From the NCBI GenBank assembly GCA_021927905.1, contig BLLK01000019.1:1488001-1552000 (forward strand): 64,000 nt of DNA, in the 5' to 3' direction. Numbering within the stretch: the stretch's first letter is position 1; each line of letters opens with the position of its first letter. Below are positions 29,486-43,600 of this stretch, piece by piece. The position numbers and the translations under genes were made by a program. The DNA comes from Chaetoceros tenuissimus (Eukaryota > Bacillariophyta > Thalassiosirophyceae > Chaetocerotales > Chaetocerotaceae). The notes beneath the pieces were generated by a model. It saw only the letters and a program-made list of their open reading frames with translations. It was not told the DNA's origin and did not search any database.

Positions 29486-31104
29486 CTTAATTTGGAACGG
29501 TATTTAGTTCATTTACTCATGTGCAAAAATGAGAGGGTTGTGTCTTGCTCAAGCACTTGAGTGTAAAAAATGAAGCGTCCATAAAAATAAACTGTTGATT
29601 AAAAGAAAGATCTTGGGTTTCTACATGTCATAATCTAGTTAATTGAACATATATTTCTTACAACGAACACATAAGAACCGTTCATACAAGACGACGATTG
29701 CAAAAGAAAGGGAAGAAAAGAGGAAGATTGGAAAAGAAAAGAGGGAGAAAAGAGGAAGAAAAGAGGAAGAAAAGGGGTAGACATTCGGAGAAAGTAAAAG
29801 TTTGTCCGTAAAAACGAGAAGCTGTGAACGCTGAACATTGCACATACAAAATGTTCTTTCAAAAACAAAGAGTGGAGAAGAAGTATCTTATTCAATTGAC
29901 GGGCTATGTATATATATAATGAAGAGATTCTGTGAAATAATGTGTACATTCGAGATGTGTCTAATATCGAAGGGCTAATTTAGAGATATATAGATCTTGA
30001 ATGTAGTTTTTGCTATGAAAAGAAGAGAGACGAGAGACGAAATGAAAATCTAGATTTTGCTCGATCCAGAGGCTGAGCTTCGTACAAGAAGAAGCCTTCT
30101 TGATTTTATACCAGCTATAGCAAAAGAGATATCTGTATCCAAATCATATGTGATCATGGAATCAACCATTGCTTATCTCGCTTACTTTTCTTCCATCTGT
30201 AGCTTTCGTTCTTGATGGCTGCCGCTTGTAGAAGACGTTCAGGAGAAAGTTGAAAAGAACTCACGTAGTGGCATAGATAAGAATAGAAAGAGAAACAAGG
30301 TTGCTGAATCCAAATGTTTTGGTAGAACTTTTATAAGATTACCAATCCAATACTTGCATTCGCTCTGGATTGGATATTTGAGGGCCTTCTTTTTCATGAG
30401 TGCTACATTGGACTTGGATAGAATGAATTCAAGGAATGGGGTCAAGTTACGCTATCCAATTGTTATAATAATGCTGATCTTGACAATGACAATGAAGATA
30501 TTCAAGATAACTTTTGACATATGATGTAGCGAAAGGTACTACTCGCTTCTCACATGACTCTACTCCAAGGATTGAATGGACTTGCAAAGGATACCTCGGC
30601 TAATACCAAGCTTACTGAAGATTTTAAAAACTGAAAAGCTGTCAAACTAGATAAAGCAAGAGGTTCCAAAACATGAACTTTAAAGGCGTTCATGGTCTTC
30701 TGGAGAGAGATTTGTCCTAAAGCTATTCAACGAGGATCCTCTCGTTTACGAATCTTAGATTTGATGATTCTTTAAAAAAGTGTTTCTACGTCGAGCGTTG
30801 AGAAATTAGAAATTGACTCGGACATGAAATCATAAATCGCAATATCAAACATATGTTTAATAAATATAAATGAATATTATGCCTGAAAAATTTTTATATT
30901 TATGGAGAGAATGCATTGGTAGACGTAACTTCGAGCAATCCAGAGGTAGGACGCTGCGACTCGTAGCTTCAATAGAGTTTGTCTCAACTTATAACTCATC
31001 TAGATTATAAATTACACTTGGGCAGTATTTACAATTTATATAAATGTTGCTTTTGTTTATCTCATTCCATTAACAGTACATATATCCAAGAAAATTCAAT
31101 CATT
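29486..31104. other. Intergenic region with purine tract
   Basis: About 1.6 kb with no supported gene. A strong purine tract (GGAAGAAAAGAGGAAGA repeats) lies at about 29695-29785, just upstream of the divergent start of the Pro/Gln-rich gene. Short minus-strand open frames over it are low-complexity artefacts. Confidence 0.5.
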
Positions 31105-32114
31105 TCAACTCTCTGCGAAATACCAATTAGCCATGATTCTACTTGCATTCCATCCGAAACCAAAAGGATACCCGACGAGATTCAATACAAATATAAATAC
31201 CACCAAAGCCAATGGAAATAAAAAGAATTCGGTATTGTTCAAGAATGGCAAAGCTATGAATATAGAAATGGAAGTGTGAGAAAAAAAACTCACGACCTTC
31301 TCAATATTCCCTAATAAATTCACTAGCTCCAATAAAACTCACCTCTGTATCCCAAATGCGTAATGTAAAAGTATCCAAAGAACCCTACCGAATAAAGCAA
31401 ATTACTAACCAAGAAGCTAACAAATCCTTTTCCAAGTACGACCGGAAGTAAAAAGAATTGTATACCATAAATGACAACAAACCAGAATACAAATGCATTC
31501 GAGTGTACATCAAAAGCATACATGAATTCAACCGATTGCTGTGCATGATATTTATTCTGCAAAGGATTACCCGCATTCTCTGTAGTATTCACAAGACTTG
31601 CATTAAGATATGTATCACAGATAGTCCGTGCGGTAGCTGCAATAATGATTCCCATGAGTCCGTAGTTGATCAAGATGGATTGTAAAGTAAAGGTAATAAA
31701 TTGTCGAAGGATACTATCAGATCGAAATGCGATTGTATATGCCAAAGATGATACTGTGAGTGCGACTAGGATTAGAAATACAAATGCTGGATCGTCTCTT
31801 GCCCAATGGGACTTGGTCTGTTTTCTATAGTAGGCCATTTTATAGACGGAGTTCATTTTCATAGGTAGCAGAAGTGACTTCATTTGATCGAGAGCAGATT
31901 GAATATCCATCTGAGAGACATCCACGAGTCGCGATAAATAAATTGCCGGAGTCATATTGTTGCTGCTGGTCAGATTCATAGACGAAGATGGTGCATGATG
32001 TGAAGATGAGAATGACGACGACGATGCCACGGAAGATGTGTTACTTGAATATTTGTAAGGCAGAGATGAAGAGTCAGCAGAGACTCGAGAAGTCACCGAT
32101 GTTCTTGATGTCAT
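31105..32114 (-). CDS. UNC50: UNC50-family Golgi membrane protein, two exons
   Basis: Exon 1 (31343-32114) ends AGA G at a GTGAGT donor. The 89-base intron ends TTCATAG and exon 2 (31105-31253) completes LGYRALPFLNNTEFFLFP, matching the family's LGYSALPFL motif, to give 306 residues. The cytosolic N terminus is very Ser-rich. The core shows YYRKQTKSHWARDDPAFVFL, the hallmark motif, then about five membrane helices including QSVEFMYAFDVHSNAFVFWF and IQFFLLPVVLGKGFVSFL. UNC50 proteins act in Golgi/ER trafficking and maturation of membrane receptors. Without splicing, the frame would stop just after the GYRG junction and lose the last helix, so the two-exon model is well supported. Confidence 0.92.
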
Positions 32115-34263
32115 CTTTTATATATAAATGTTTGAATATATGTGATGGAGAGAGATGATATAAATATGGACGAGCAGAGAGTTATTGTACATTGTACACC
32201 TAAGTAGCTGAAACTTCGTTACAATTGCGTTGCCTTGAATGTTTCATTTCCCTTTTTAAGTTTAGTAAGTAATCTCATTAATTTAGCTCACTCTTGTGAA
32301 TTACAAAGGAATTTTAGTCTGGGCAAACGACTACGACAAACATGATAATATCAGTGTCTTCACGACTCTTTATCGAACACGATTTATAAAAATACTTTTT
32401 CGTGGAATCTACGCAGACGGATATGTTTTTGATACAAACTTGGGCATATAATTATCAAATTTAACCGTTTTCCAAGCCTCAAGGCAATTCTACTTAAGTA
32501 TTCTCTTTTACGTACGTATTTGAGTACCTCCATTAATTGGAATATCTTCTCGGAAGATTGCAGTGTTTATTGACCACACACTTCACGCCTATGTACTTCT
32601 ATTATCGAACTCATCATTACATATCGCTAGCAGCCGCTTTATTCTATGTTTAATGTCTCTTCTATAACTGTGTCAACTTTCCTTCTTTCAAATGCGCTTT
32701 CATTATGAGTTATGATGAATTATGGGGAGAACAACGCGAATAGCACTAGAGTACTATGCAGCAGATAGCTAGATGATGGTTCGCATTTCTGAGCTAGTAG
32801 CAGAAATAGAGGTCGCCGAGAGCAAATGGAAAATGGACATCTTGAAGGCGTTCCTACATGAAAACTTGTTTCATGATTAGGCTAGCTAGCAAGAAGCGTG
32901 GTATCTGTGACCGATGGGAAAATCTTTCGGAGAAATTCACTTTTACATAGGGAAGGATACAAAACAATACATTCATCAATTTGTGAGCGCGTGACACATA
33001 CTATAGGAGACAGTGCTTGATGATTCGACAACTGATATTAAATCTTCTCTTCCTTTTCACTCATATACAAAGATATATATTATTATGTGAAGGTTCGCTT
33101 CTCAGAAAAAAGAAAATATTTCTAGAGCAAGGATATATAGCGATGTATTTATTTACTAGACCGGGCTCCGGTATAGGAAGATGAGAAAAAAATTGAATTT
33201 GAATCTTTGGCATGGCTGTGTGGATTCTTCTTTCCTTCTGGTTCCATTCATATAGTCATGTGGTGAATACTTTTGAAAATACTTCATTATCATCGTCATC
33301 TCATTCAAGTGGAAAACTCCATTGGTTTACTCAATGCCGTCATGATATGAATATCATATGAAGAGTATTCGGCACCTCGTGCTCAAGCAAAATTCTCTAC
33401 ACAACAAATTTTCAAACATTTTATACGACATTCAATTGAAAATTGATACAGACTATACCATGCAATTTTAGATCATGACGAGGATTACTAAGCCATTGTG
33501 ATCTACAATTATATATAGACATGGCATTTGTACGTCTCTTTATGAAAACTCCGTTGTCGTCCGAAGTTACTAGCATCGACTTTATTGCTTAGGAATACGA
33601 GGTAAAGAAGTTTGATTCTTTCGCTATGTCTGTACTACCCAGTAGCAATAGCTAATTTCAATAAAATAAAATGCAAGGTGATAGACACGTTGAAATATTG
33701 GAACAACCCATTTTTTATACAAAACTAAAAATAACAGAAAACATAAAGATTTTTCTCGTCTCATTGTCTTCATGATGAATTCGTTTTCTTGCAAGAATAT
33801 TAGTACTTTCATAAACAAAAGCGCATCACATACATATTTATGATGACATAAAACATGTACTATGATATTACATGTTACATAGAGACATACTAATAGTACA
33901 GCCATCTTCTGTAAATTTCATTGCGCGTCTCTGTCTCAATTAAAATCAATTACACAAATCAAATATGAACAAATGAAAGAAAATAGCTACACTCTGCCAA
34001 TTGACAGGAAGTGTTCATCAAGCCTCTATCCATAGCCACACAGAAGGTTGGATGGTTTACAATCTAGGTTTCCATAGAATTGCTCTGTGTATGCTGACGA
34101 AGATTCGTTGATTCGATCATCTTATTCTTTAGTATTGAGCGAAGAGTGAGCTCACTGCCCACTGACGTGTGCAGTTTGCCACCTCAACTTCCACGTTGAG
34201 TACGTTGACCTCATTGCATTGGGATGTGTACGTAGTCGTAAATAAAAAATGAATGGATATCAC
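32115..34263. other. Long intergenic region, nothing firmly supported
   Basis: About 2.1 kb, AT-rich. A 49-codon open frame at 33212-33361 (MAVWILLSFWFHSYSHVVNT then a Ser run) looks faintly like a signal peptide, but I cannot support it. No RNA gene recognised. Confidence 0.45.
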
Positions 34264-34455
34264 TTCATGTGCATGATGAATGACAGACCGCTTGTACATC
34301 CCACAAAGTGTTAGAGGTTCAAAAATGGTGCATGTGCATGATGAATGACAGACCGCTTGTACATCCTTTCTTTAGAACGCCGCTGATACCACAAAGAGTT
34401 AGAGGGTCAAAAATGGTGCATGTGCATGATGAATGACAGACCGCTTGCACATGGA
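34264..34455 (+). repeat. Three-copy repeat upstream of the giant gene
   Basis: The block CATGTGCATGATGAATGACA followed by GACCGCTTGTACAT occurs at about 34267, 34330 and 34423. Two intervening segments share CACAAAGNGTTAGAGG and TCAAAAATGGTG. Copy spacing is about 63 and 93 bases. Identity is near perfect, so the expansion is recent. It lies about 230-410 bases upstream of the start codon at 34681. Confidence 0.85.
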
Positions 34456-34680
34456 TATTACTCACAATTAGCCAAAAATAAGACATCATGTGACTTTTCA
34501 TACCTTTTAATCGGTTAAAATAATGTCATTCACATGCTTGCGCGGAGTTTTGTTCTCGAATCCTTGAAATGCTGGCTCGTTTTTTTTTCCTCTCTGTAAA
34601 ATGATCTTCAGCTTTCTTCCAGCTTTTCTCAGAGAATTTGTTTTCGTCAAGTGTAAAACCAGTTACTCTCGGAAATTGAT

Positions 34681-37600
34681 ATGATAGTGAAACAAGCTAT
34701 TTTAACAGTGCTATTAGCAAGCTCGCATTGTAATGCGAAGGACGGAGTGAAGTTCCGTGATGCAAAGCCAAAGGTACGAATAAATGAATCGAGCAACGTT
34801 GGGGTTTAATATCTCATCATACTTGTAGAATGTTCTGAGCTTTGCATGAGCTCTGAAGGCATTTCCAATGTCTTCTATCATCATATCAAGCCATTGGAAT
34901 GCATCAGATGTGATTTGTTTGGGTTTCCAGCGGCTTGAATTCATTGTACAGCTTCATTTTTGATGAAGAACATTTGTGTCATGAATCTCTGGATATGTTT
35001 TGCAAGCCTATATGAAATATATTTGCTGCTGTACATCCTTCCATCGACCTATGTTCCATTGAGGTACAGGTATCGATCTGGGACCACCAAACACATCTTT
35101 TTCATTCCATAGGACGAGATGACTTGAACATATGAAAATGCACATGTGTTTTTGTTCATATATGTTCAATGTAGGAATCTATATTCCATATCTGATCTTA
35201 TATATGCATACATATATGTTTCAATGTATGAATGGATACATTTGTATCGCTCTGCAGTTCTTCTATTCATGTTTTACAATGTATATTCTCATTTCTATAT
35301 ATTTGGAACATCATTCGTGTCTCACTCTCTTTTTCATTTTCATAAATAGGGCTTTGCTCGAAAGCTTCGTGGAGGAGGGATGAATTCCCAGACTGTAGGT
35401 TTTGGAGGAGTTGGACTCGGACTAGAAAGAGACTCTGGATCAAAGAACGAGAAAGGGGAAGAGAAATCTTCTTCTGCCTCCTCTTTGGTTCACGATGACC
35501 CTGAAAGTTCCGGACTTGTTTACGATGACTATGGATCTGAATCTGTTTTCAAGGCGATGGATGAAGCTTTTCAGGTGAGATATCTCGACCTATGGCAAGC
35601 CTACGATGTTGCATCTTTCTAGAAAGCCGCTTCGTCTTGTATTTTTTTTTTCATATGTAAAATTTCCCATGACCGAAATGACCGCTCACATTTATATATT
35701 TTTATTATATAGTTTCATGAGTTATTGGTGGATAGCAATGATTCTACTCTTGCTACTGGTGGAGTAGCGAACGGATCAGATGCTGTCGGCGGAAAGAAGG
35801 AGGAGCAGGACGCTACTGCGATGTTCGGAGGGAACAACAAGAAGAAGAAGTCTGCATCTGCTGCTTCTTCTCTTTTTGCGGAGGAGTTAGTTGGAGCGGA
35901 GTTTGTGAAGGAGATGCTTGGAGATGCTGGATCCAACAAGTCCATGTCGGTAGGACATGGCGACAACAAGTCAAGCACTGCGGCTACTAGAAACGGTGGG
36001 TCTGCTCTCACTAGCCGTAGTACTGACATCAAGACTTCATCTTCCTCTGACAATGGAAGATCCAAAGGTCTTACTGGAGGAGGAAAGGAGGAGGATATGA
36101 AGAGAGGTACTGGAAATGAGGGTACCTATTATGGAGTTGTTGGTGGGCTGCAGGGAGTGAGAGTCAGTAATTCAAAAGATACTTCTTCAAAGGAAGGGAA
36201 GGGTACTGCTGATGCTAGTGATGGTGAGTGTTCTCTTTTATTGTATGCAGGCTTTCAATCATTTACGGAGTTTTCTGACATCTGTCTTTTTACCAAATTA
36301 GCAACTGTCATCAAGGTAAGAAGCAAGGAACAAAAGAACTTGAGAATTGTCCTTCAAGGATGTTTGAAGTCGAGAAGGTGTATTTGTTTCAAGGACACGA
36401 GAATATATCAACGTCACATTCTCGGAGAAACTACAGCTCTTCCTTTTCTTTATCTTCCTTCTCTAATTTTCACATGAGGAATGAGGAGCGTTTATGTGTT
36501 TTTCTCCAAAGTATAGGAGTACTATTCAAACTATCTCATCATTGTCAAAATCAAACTCACATCTTATTCTTTTACACTCTTTAGTCTACTCAAGATGTTA
36601 TTGATGATACTGCTAGAGCTTTAGTTGCTGAAGAGAAGGAACAAGAATCAAGAAATCTTGAGGAATCTTCGTCTTCTTCTTCTTGCTATCAAGTTACTTT
36701 CGAAACAGATATGGACTACATCTTACGAACTGATATTGACTTGGATTGTCCTTATGTTCGTGAAGGCCCTGACTATCGTGTGCCAGAAGATCAGTGTCTT
36801 GCTGTTGGAATAGAGATTGCTGCTCAGCAAGGTCTCGACCTTGTTGACAATACTCTATCAATCTTTATTGACACAGACTACTCTTTTCACAAACACAAAG
36901 ATAGCCCTGGTTATAATATAGAAAACTTTCAAGGAACCATTGAGGAGATGATAACTCGCTGTGAATCTCTTGAAAATTGTCTTGGGTTCAATACGAATGG
37001 ATGGATGAAGTCCTTCATACTAGATCAAGATAATTGGCATACCTGGACAGATGATGATGAGAAGGGATTCTACTTGAAACCTACTGCTCCATGTGGATGT
37101 TTTCTCAAGAATGTTGACACTGGCAGTGACTCCTCTTCATCCACTCCACAGTTCCAAATCACCTACAATAGAGGTAGAACATGCTCTTCGGCTTCATCTA
37201 CTGCAGGTCTTCTTTGTAAGCGTCCAAACTCTATTGTCAAGGATGGAAAAAACTTGCTTAGTTGGAATTCTCATAACAGCTGCAAAGGAGGTTGTCACCT
37301 TGAAACGAAGGCAGATACTGATGGTACATATCTTGAAATTACCCAAGAGCCTGTTTGGTCTGGTAGCTTTTGGATTCTTGACAACATTCAATTTGATGAA
37401 GGCGAAGATTTTTCAATGATTGCCAAGTTAAAAGTCAATGGAGTCGACGGAACTAGTACTAAAGCTGGCTTTTACATCAACGACAAGGATTGGTTTGCTT
37501 TTGATTTGTCCAATGAAATCGGTACAACTTCAGACTCTGCCTTTAATGATGTTACTTTGCCTGAAAACTTCTTCAGAAGAGAAGACTTTGGTACTCATAG

Positions 37601-40600
37601 TGACAAGCTTTTCACTTTCCAAATTGAACGAGTTGATGGGAGAATAAGTTTCTATATCACAGTGGGGAGTGATGAAGAAAAGGAACTTGTTGCATCGAAT
37701 GAATATAATCAAGCAATCAATAAGTTTCAATGGCGCCCATATCATGGAATCTTGAAGATCTATGAATGGAGCTTGTTTCCTACATACTCCTCTAGAGACT
37801 TCATTGTCGAGGGATATTTGAATGAAAACTCAAATAGTGTAATTCCATCTTCTTGTCACGATAAAACAGGAGCTAATTGCACACTTGAGATTTGTGATGT
37901 CGAGAAGATTGTGATAACCGCTAGCGAAGAAACCACTCTTGTTCCTAAGAATTATTGGAAGATGAAGGCTTATGGTACCGGTGTATATGATCTTGACACG
38001 TTTCATCTGATATCAAATGCGTCTCCACTAGATGTAAGTGTTTTGCATTTCTTTCTTTGTTTCCTTGCAACGATTTTGTCTCACTTTCTCATATTTGATT
38101 CGGTCCTCAATTACAGATTTGCCTTGATGATACTTCATGGTATGTCAGCGGGTCATCGAAGTACAGAGGTATGAGGTGCCAAGATTTTTCAAATGATGCC
38201 TGGTGTGATACTATCATGAAATTAGATGACTCTGCTCAGATGGGAAAGTCGATTGAGGAAGCTTGCTGTGTATGTGGAGGCTCCAAATCCTTTACAACAT
38301 ATCCATCTTTAGCACCTACGAATGCCCCGACTGTTTCTCAAATGCCTACTGCACCAACAGCACAGCCTACTGCATGCGTAGATGACGGTAGTTGGTATCT
38401 TGATGAAGATACAGGACTTGGATGTGAAAGTATCACAGAAGACATGTGTAATCTCTTTGGTGACTATGTGTACAACGAAAAGAGTTTGAAGGATGCATGT
38501 TGTGTATGTGGGGGCGGAAAGCATGAAAATGTCAAGTTGAAGTCTTGCCATCAAATCACGTTGAATACAGCTTCCAACATCATCAATAAAGGCTACTTCA
38601 AAGGCCTTGGCCATAGTTCTGGATCTGATGATGACGGCGAATATTGGTTTGTTACTGGAAGTGATCCTGCAAGTGATAATGACAACTGGAATATCACACT
38701 TCCTATTGATATGGGAGAGGACTTTGTCACGATTGCAAAGTTGAAAATTGAAAGGCTTTCAAGTAAATCGAGTGCAGTTGGTTTCTACTTGGATGATGAT
38801 TACTTTGGTTTTGACGGTGCAGGTGGCCCAATTTTCACGCATAATAATGGGTTTGATATAGTCGACAACCCTAAAAGGTTTCTCGATGACGTATTTACAT
38901 TCAAAGTTGAGCGTAGCAGAGGACACCATATCAAATTCTTCATCAACGACAAATTTGTAGGTGACAAACGTGGCTACAATAAAGCTATCAACACTCTTAC
39001 ATGGCGTCCGTGGAGAGGAAACTTGAAGATTTATGATTGGACTTTCATTCCCTCCAGTGATTTCACTTTGGATGGATACATGAACTCAGTAGGAACGAAT
39101 GTTATTCCAACATCATGCTATGATACACTTGATGATTATTGTAGTCTTGATATTTGTGGTGTAGAGAAAGTGGTGATTCAATCTACAGGAGGTTCAAGTC
39201 GGGCTTTCTTTTCCAATAGAGCTTTGAATCAAATCAATACACATACTGACATTCGACCTGGGGAGAAGCATTACATTGGTGGCTCATCAACAGTTCCTTT
39301 TGCATTACATCCATCCGATTTTCAGCCATTCATGGAGCTTGAGAAGAATGGTAATTTAGTTGCTCGAGCTTGGAATGGGAAAGAATACGTTAAGATCTAT
39401 GAATCTGGAAGAACCTTTGATTGTGATGAAAATGCTCTCATGGCTCTCTTTGATGGAAATACAGGTCTGGTTGTTGGATGTAACGATGGTACAGTTGATT
39501 GGGGAGAAGACATTATCGCCGAACAACTAGAGGAGAAAGCATGTGCAATAGCATATTTGAATGGAGCTGTGGTGTGTTTGTCTAATACAGGAGAAGTAAA
39601 AAGAACTTACGGAGGAGATGGGAATACACTTGGCATACAATACAATCACGAAGAAGGGCTTGTAGATGAAGTAACTTCCAGCTTTGAAGAGGTATGTACA
39701 TTATTATTGTATATGAATCTCATGTTTGTATTTGTTACTTTGAACTCATCTTTTTCTTGACTTTTACGCATCAGTTTTGTAGTTCCCCTGATAATTGCAG
39801 AGATGCTTCGTACCAATGTCATGACATTGAGTTGAGGCGACTTGAAGAGCCAATGGAAATTTCATCTATGGAGTACAACGTGAGAGCACATCTTGGAAGT
39901 AAAGGAGATATACCTACTGGTTCCTTTGTCATTCCTTACAGGTCGCGTTTTGATCTCACCAATGATTCGGATCTACAATCACTAGGGTTTGGAAATGGCG
40001 ACAAAATTCCATTTCTTACTTATCAAAGTGACAACAATATTCTTGCCTTTTTATACGGCCCTGGAAGGGCTTGTGGATCTCTCTACAATGCATATACTCA
40101 ACGTAAATGCTCTGGTGATAGAAGTCTCACCTTCACTAAGGATGGTCGAATTCATCTCAACTGTACTGCCGCTGACAATAACAACCAAAATTTTAATTAT
40201 ACTTTCCCAGATCCAAAGGTTACCTCACAGAATGGTCTCAACGAAAAGAATGAGCTATGCAAATTGAAATATTTCGATGGACAAGTTGTATGTATTTTCC
40301 CTGATGGTAACATTGCCTACACTTTGCCAGGTCATTCAAAACACCAGAAATGTGCACGTGCATGGTCCTTCGAGATACCTGGTTATACCAATCCAATGAA
40401 CTATCGTGGTAACAGTATTCCAAGACATTGTGTAGAGGAAGGATCTAGTTGCCATTTACGCGTATGTGGTGTGGATTCATTGAAAATCCCAGCAAGTGTT
40501 GACGTCTCTAGGTACACGTTTCTTGATGAATCAGGCAAAATGAATTTTTTTGAAAACTCTAAAGAAATGAGATATTATGAGTTCCCGTTTGGTAATTGCA

Positions 40601-43600
40601 AAGATGTGGATGGTTGGTTTGTTGGTGGAACGTCTATGTATAGTGGTATGACGTGTAATCATTTTACTGACGAAGCTTGGTGTGATACTATCATGGCATT
40701 AGATGATTCCACTTACATGGGAAAATCCATCAAAGAAGCTTGCTGTGTATGTGGAGGCTCCAAATCCTTTACAACATATCCATCTTTAGCACCTACGAAT
40801 GCCCCGACTATATCCCAAATGCCTACTGCACCGACAGCACGTCCCACTGCATGTGTAGATGACGGCAGTTGGTATCTTAATGAAGATACAAGACTTGGAT
40901 GTGAAAGTATCACAGAAGAAATGTGCAATCTCTTTGGTGACTATGTGTACAATGAAAAGAGTTTGAAGGAGGCCTGTTGTATTTGTAATGGTGGAGCACA
41001 TGTCTCTATGATTCCAAGTTTAGTTCCGACGAATCAGCCAAGTGAAGAACCTACCCCTTGTGTCGATGATACTAATTGGTCTGTCGGTGGATCATCGATG
41101 TACAAGGGTATGAAGTGCCAAGATTTTTCAAATGATGCTTGGTGTGATACTATTATGGCATTAGATGACTCTGCTCAGATGGGAAAGTCGATTGAGGAAG
41201 CTTGCTGTGTATGTGGAGGAAGTGCATTATTCACACCGCATCCCTCTGTTGCCCCTACAAATACACCAACTATATCCAAAATGCCCACTGCACCGACAGC
41301 ACGTCCCACTGCATGTGTAGATGAAATTGATTGGTATCTTCATGAAGATACAAGACTTGGATGCGAGAGTATTATGGAAGAAATGTGCGATCTTTTTGTT
41401 GACTATGTATACAACGAAAAGAGTTTGAAGGATGCATGCTGTGTATGTGGAGGCGGAATTCACTTCACAGTCATGCCATCTTCTTCAGTAGTACCTACTA
41501 TGTCTCCGGTAAGTGTGCATTCCAAATGAGGAAGAAGAAAATTTTCCTCTCACTTCAACCTAATTACACCATTTCTCTTAATTCCCTATTTTCAAAATAA
41601 AGAAATGTTTTGAATTTCAGATACAGTCCCTCAATGATAGTTTCGAAATTTCCGACTCTTTGCGCCAAGTTCGAGGCAATGTAGGAGGTGGAGTTGGCGA
41701 TGCTGATGTAAGTCATATTCAATACATTATCTTTTGTGGAATCTTGCCACTTTTGCTTTTACTTTGTGTTCTTTTCTCACAAAGAATCTTTTTCAATAGT
41801 CTGTGTTCAACTTTGCATTAAATCATGTATATTACCTAGACGACGCAGGGGGCAGTGATTGGTGGCATCAAAGCAATGTAACAAGGCCACACATTTCATT
41901 CCATGGAGATGGCCAAATCACTGCCTGGGCATTCTGTTCCACAGCAAAATGGAGAAGACCAATCTTCTCTACCAATACGCCAAAAAGATGTGATGGTAGC
42001 AAGGGACCTGTAAAGATGACCTTCACAGAGGACCGTCTAATTGAAATTAAATGTACGGAATCCAGTACTTCTCCCTTTCACAAAACAGCCGGTACAAGTA
42101 CCCCTCCACGTGATGACGGCGAGAAGTGTTTGCTCAAGTATTTTGATGGGAACGTCGTATGCATGTTCAAAGATGGGGAAATTGCATATACCATGCCACC
42201 AATTCTGTCAAATGCAAAGTGTGCACGTGAGACTTCTTTTCTTATTCCTGGATTTGTTGGTGCCAATGGTGGAAACGATAAGTATGTTCCAACGTCATGT
42301 CTAAAGAGTGGGGCTAGTTGTGAGATGAAAGTTTGTGGAGTTGATACATTGACAATCCCTGGGCATGTAGATATATCAAAGTATTCGTTTGTTGATGAAT
42401 ATGGAATAATGTCATTCTCATCAGTAACTTCAAGTGGTAGTAATGACAAGTACGAGCTCATATCTGGAGAGTATTGTAACAATTTCAAAATGCTTACTCT
42501 CACAAATAGCATCGAGATGTCCGACTCTTTGCGCCAAGTTCGAGGCAATGTAGGAGGTGGAGTTGGCGATGCTGATGTAAGTCATATTCAATACTTTATC
42601 TTTTGTGGAATCTTGCCACTTTTGGTTTTACTTTGTGTTCTTGTCTCACACGTAATCTTCTTCAAAAGTCTGTGTTCAACTTTACACCCAATCGAGTATA
42701 TTACCTAGACGATGCAGGGGGCAGTGATTGGTGGCATCAAAGCAATGTAACAAGGCCACACATTTCATTCCATGGAGATGGCCAAATCACTGCCTGGGCA
42801 TTCTGTTCCACAGCAAAATGGAGAAGACCAATCTTCTCTACCAATACGCCAAAAAGATGTGATGGTAGCAAGGGACCTGTAAAGATGACCTTCACAGAGG
42901 ACCGTCTAATTGAAATTAAATGTACGGAATCCAGTACTTCTCCCTTTCACAAAACAGCCGGTACAAGTACCCCTCCACGTGATGACGGCGAGAAGTGTTT
43001 GCTCAAGTATTTTGATGGGAACGTCGTATGCATGTTCAAAGATGGGGAAATTGCATATACCATGCCACCAATTCTGTCAAATGCAAAGTGTGCACGTGAG
43101 ACTTCTTTTCTTATTCCTGGATTTGTTGGTGCCAATGGTGGAAACGATAAGTATGTTCCAACGTCATGTCTAAAGAGTGGGGCTAGTTGTGAGATGAAAG
43201 TTTGTGGAGTTGATACATTGACAATCCCTGGGCATGTAGATATATCAAAGTATTCGTTCGTTGATGAATATGGAGTAATGTCATTCTCATCAGAAACTAC
43301 AAGTGGTAGTGATGACAAGTACGAGCTCATATTTGAATCCTGTACAGACTTACAGTCTTGGTCTGTCGGTGGATCATCGATGTACAAGGGTATGAAGTGC
43401 CAAGATTTTTCAAATGATGCCTGGTGTGATACTATTATGGCATTAGATGATTCCTCCAATATGGGAAAGTCGATTAAGGAAGCTTGCTGTGTATGTGGAG
43501 GCTCCAAATCCTTTACAACGTATCCCTCTGTTGCTCCTACGAATACTCCGACTATATCCCAAATGCCTACTGCACCGACAGCACGTCCCACTGCATGTGT

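Noticed and set aside
32765-32880. Short plus-strand stretch faintly resembling a Ty1/copia reverse-transcriptase motif (WKMDILKAFLHENL)
   Set aside because: Too short and isolated; no other element parts or terminal repeats were seen nearby, so I do not call a fossil element.
33212-33361. 49-codon open frame with a signal-peptide-like start and Ser run
   Set aside because: Short, alone, no repeat or homologue in the window; expected by chance in 2 kb of spacer.
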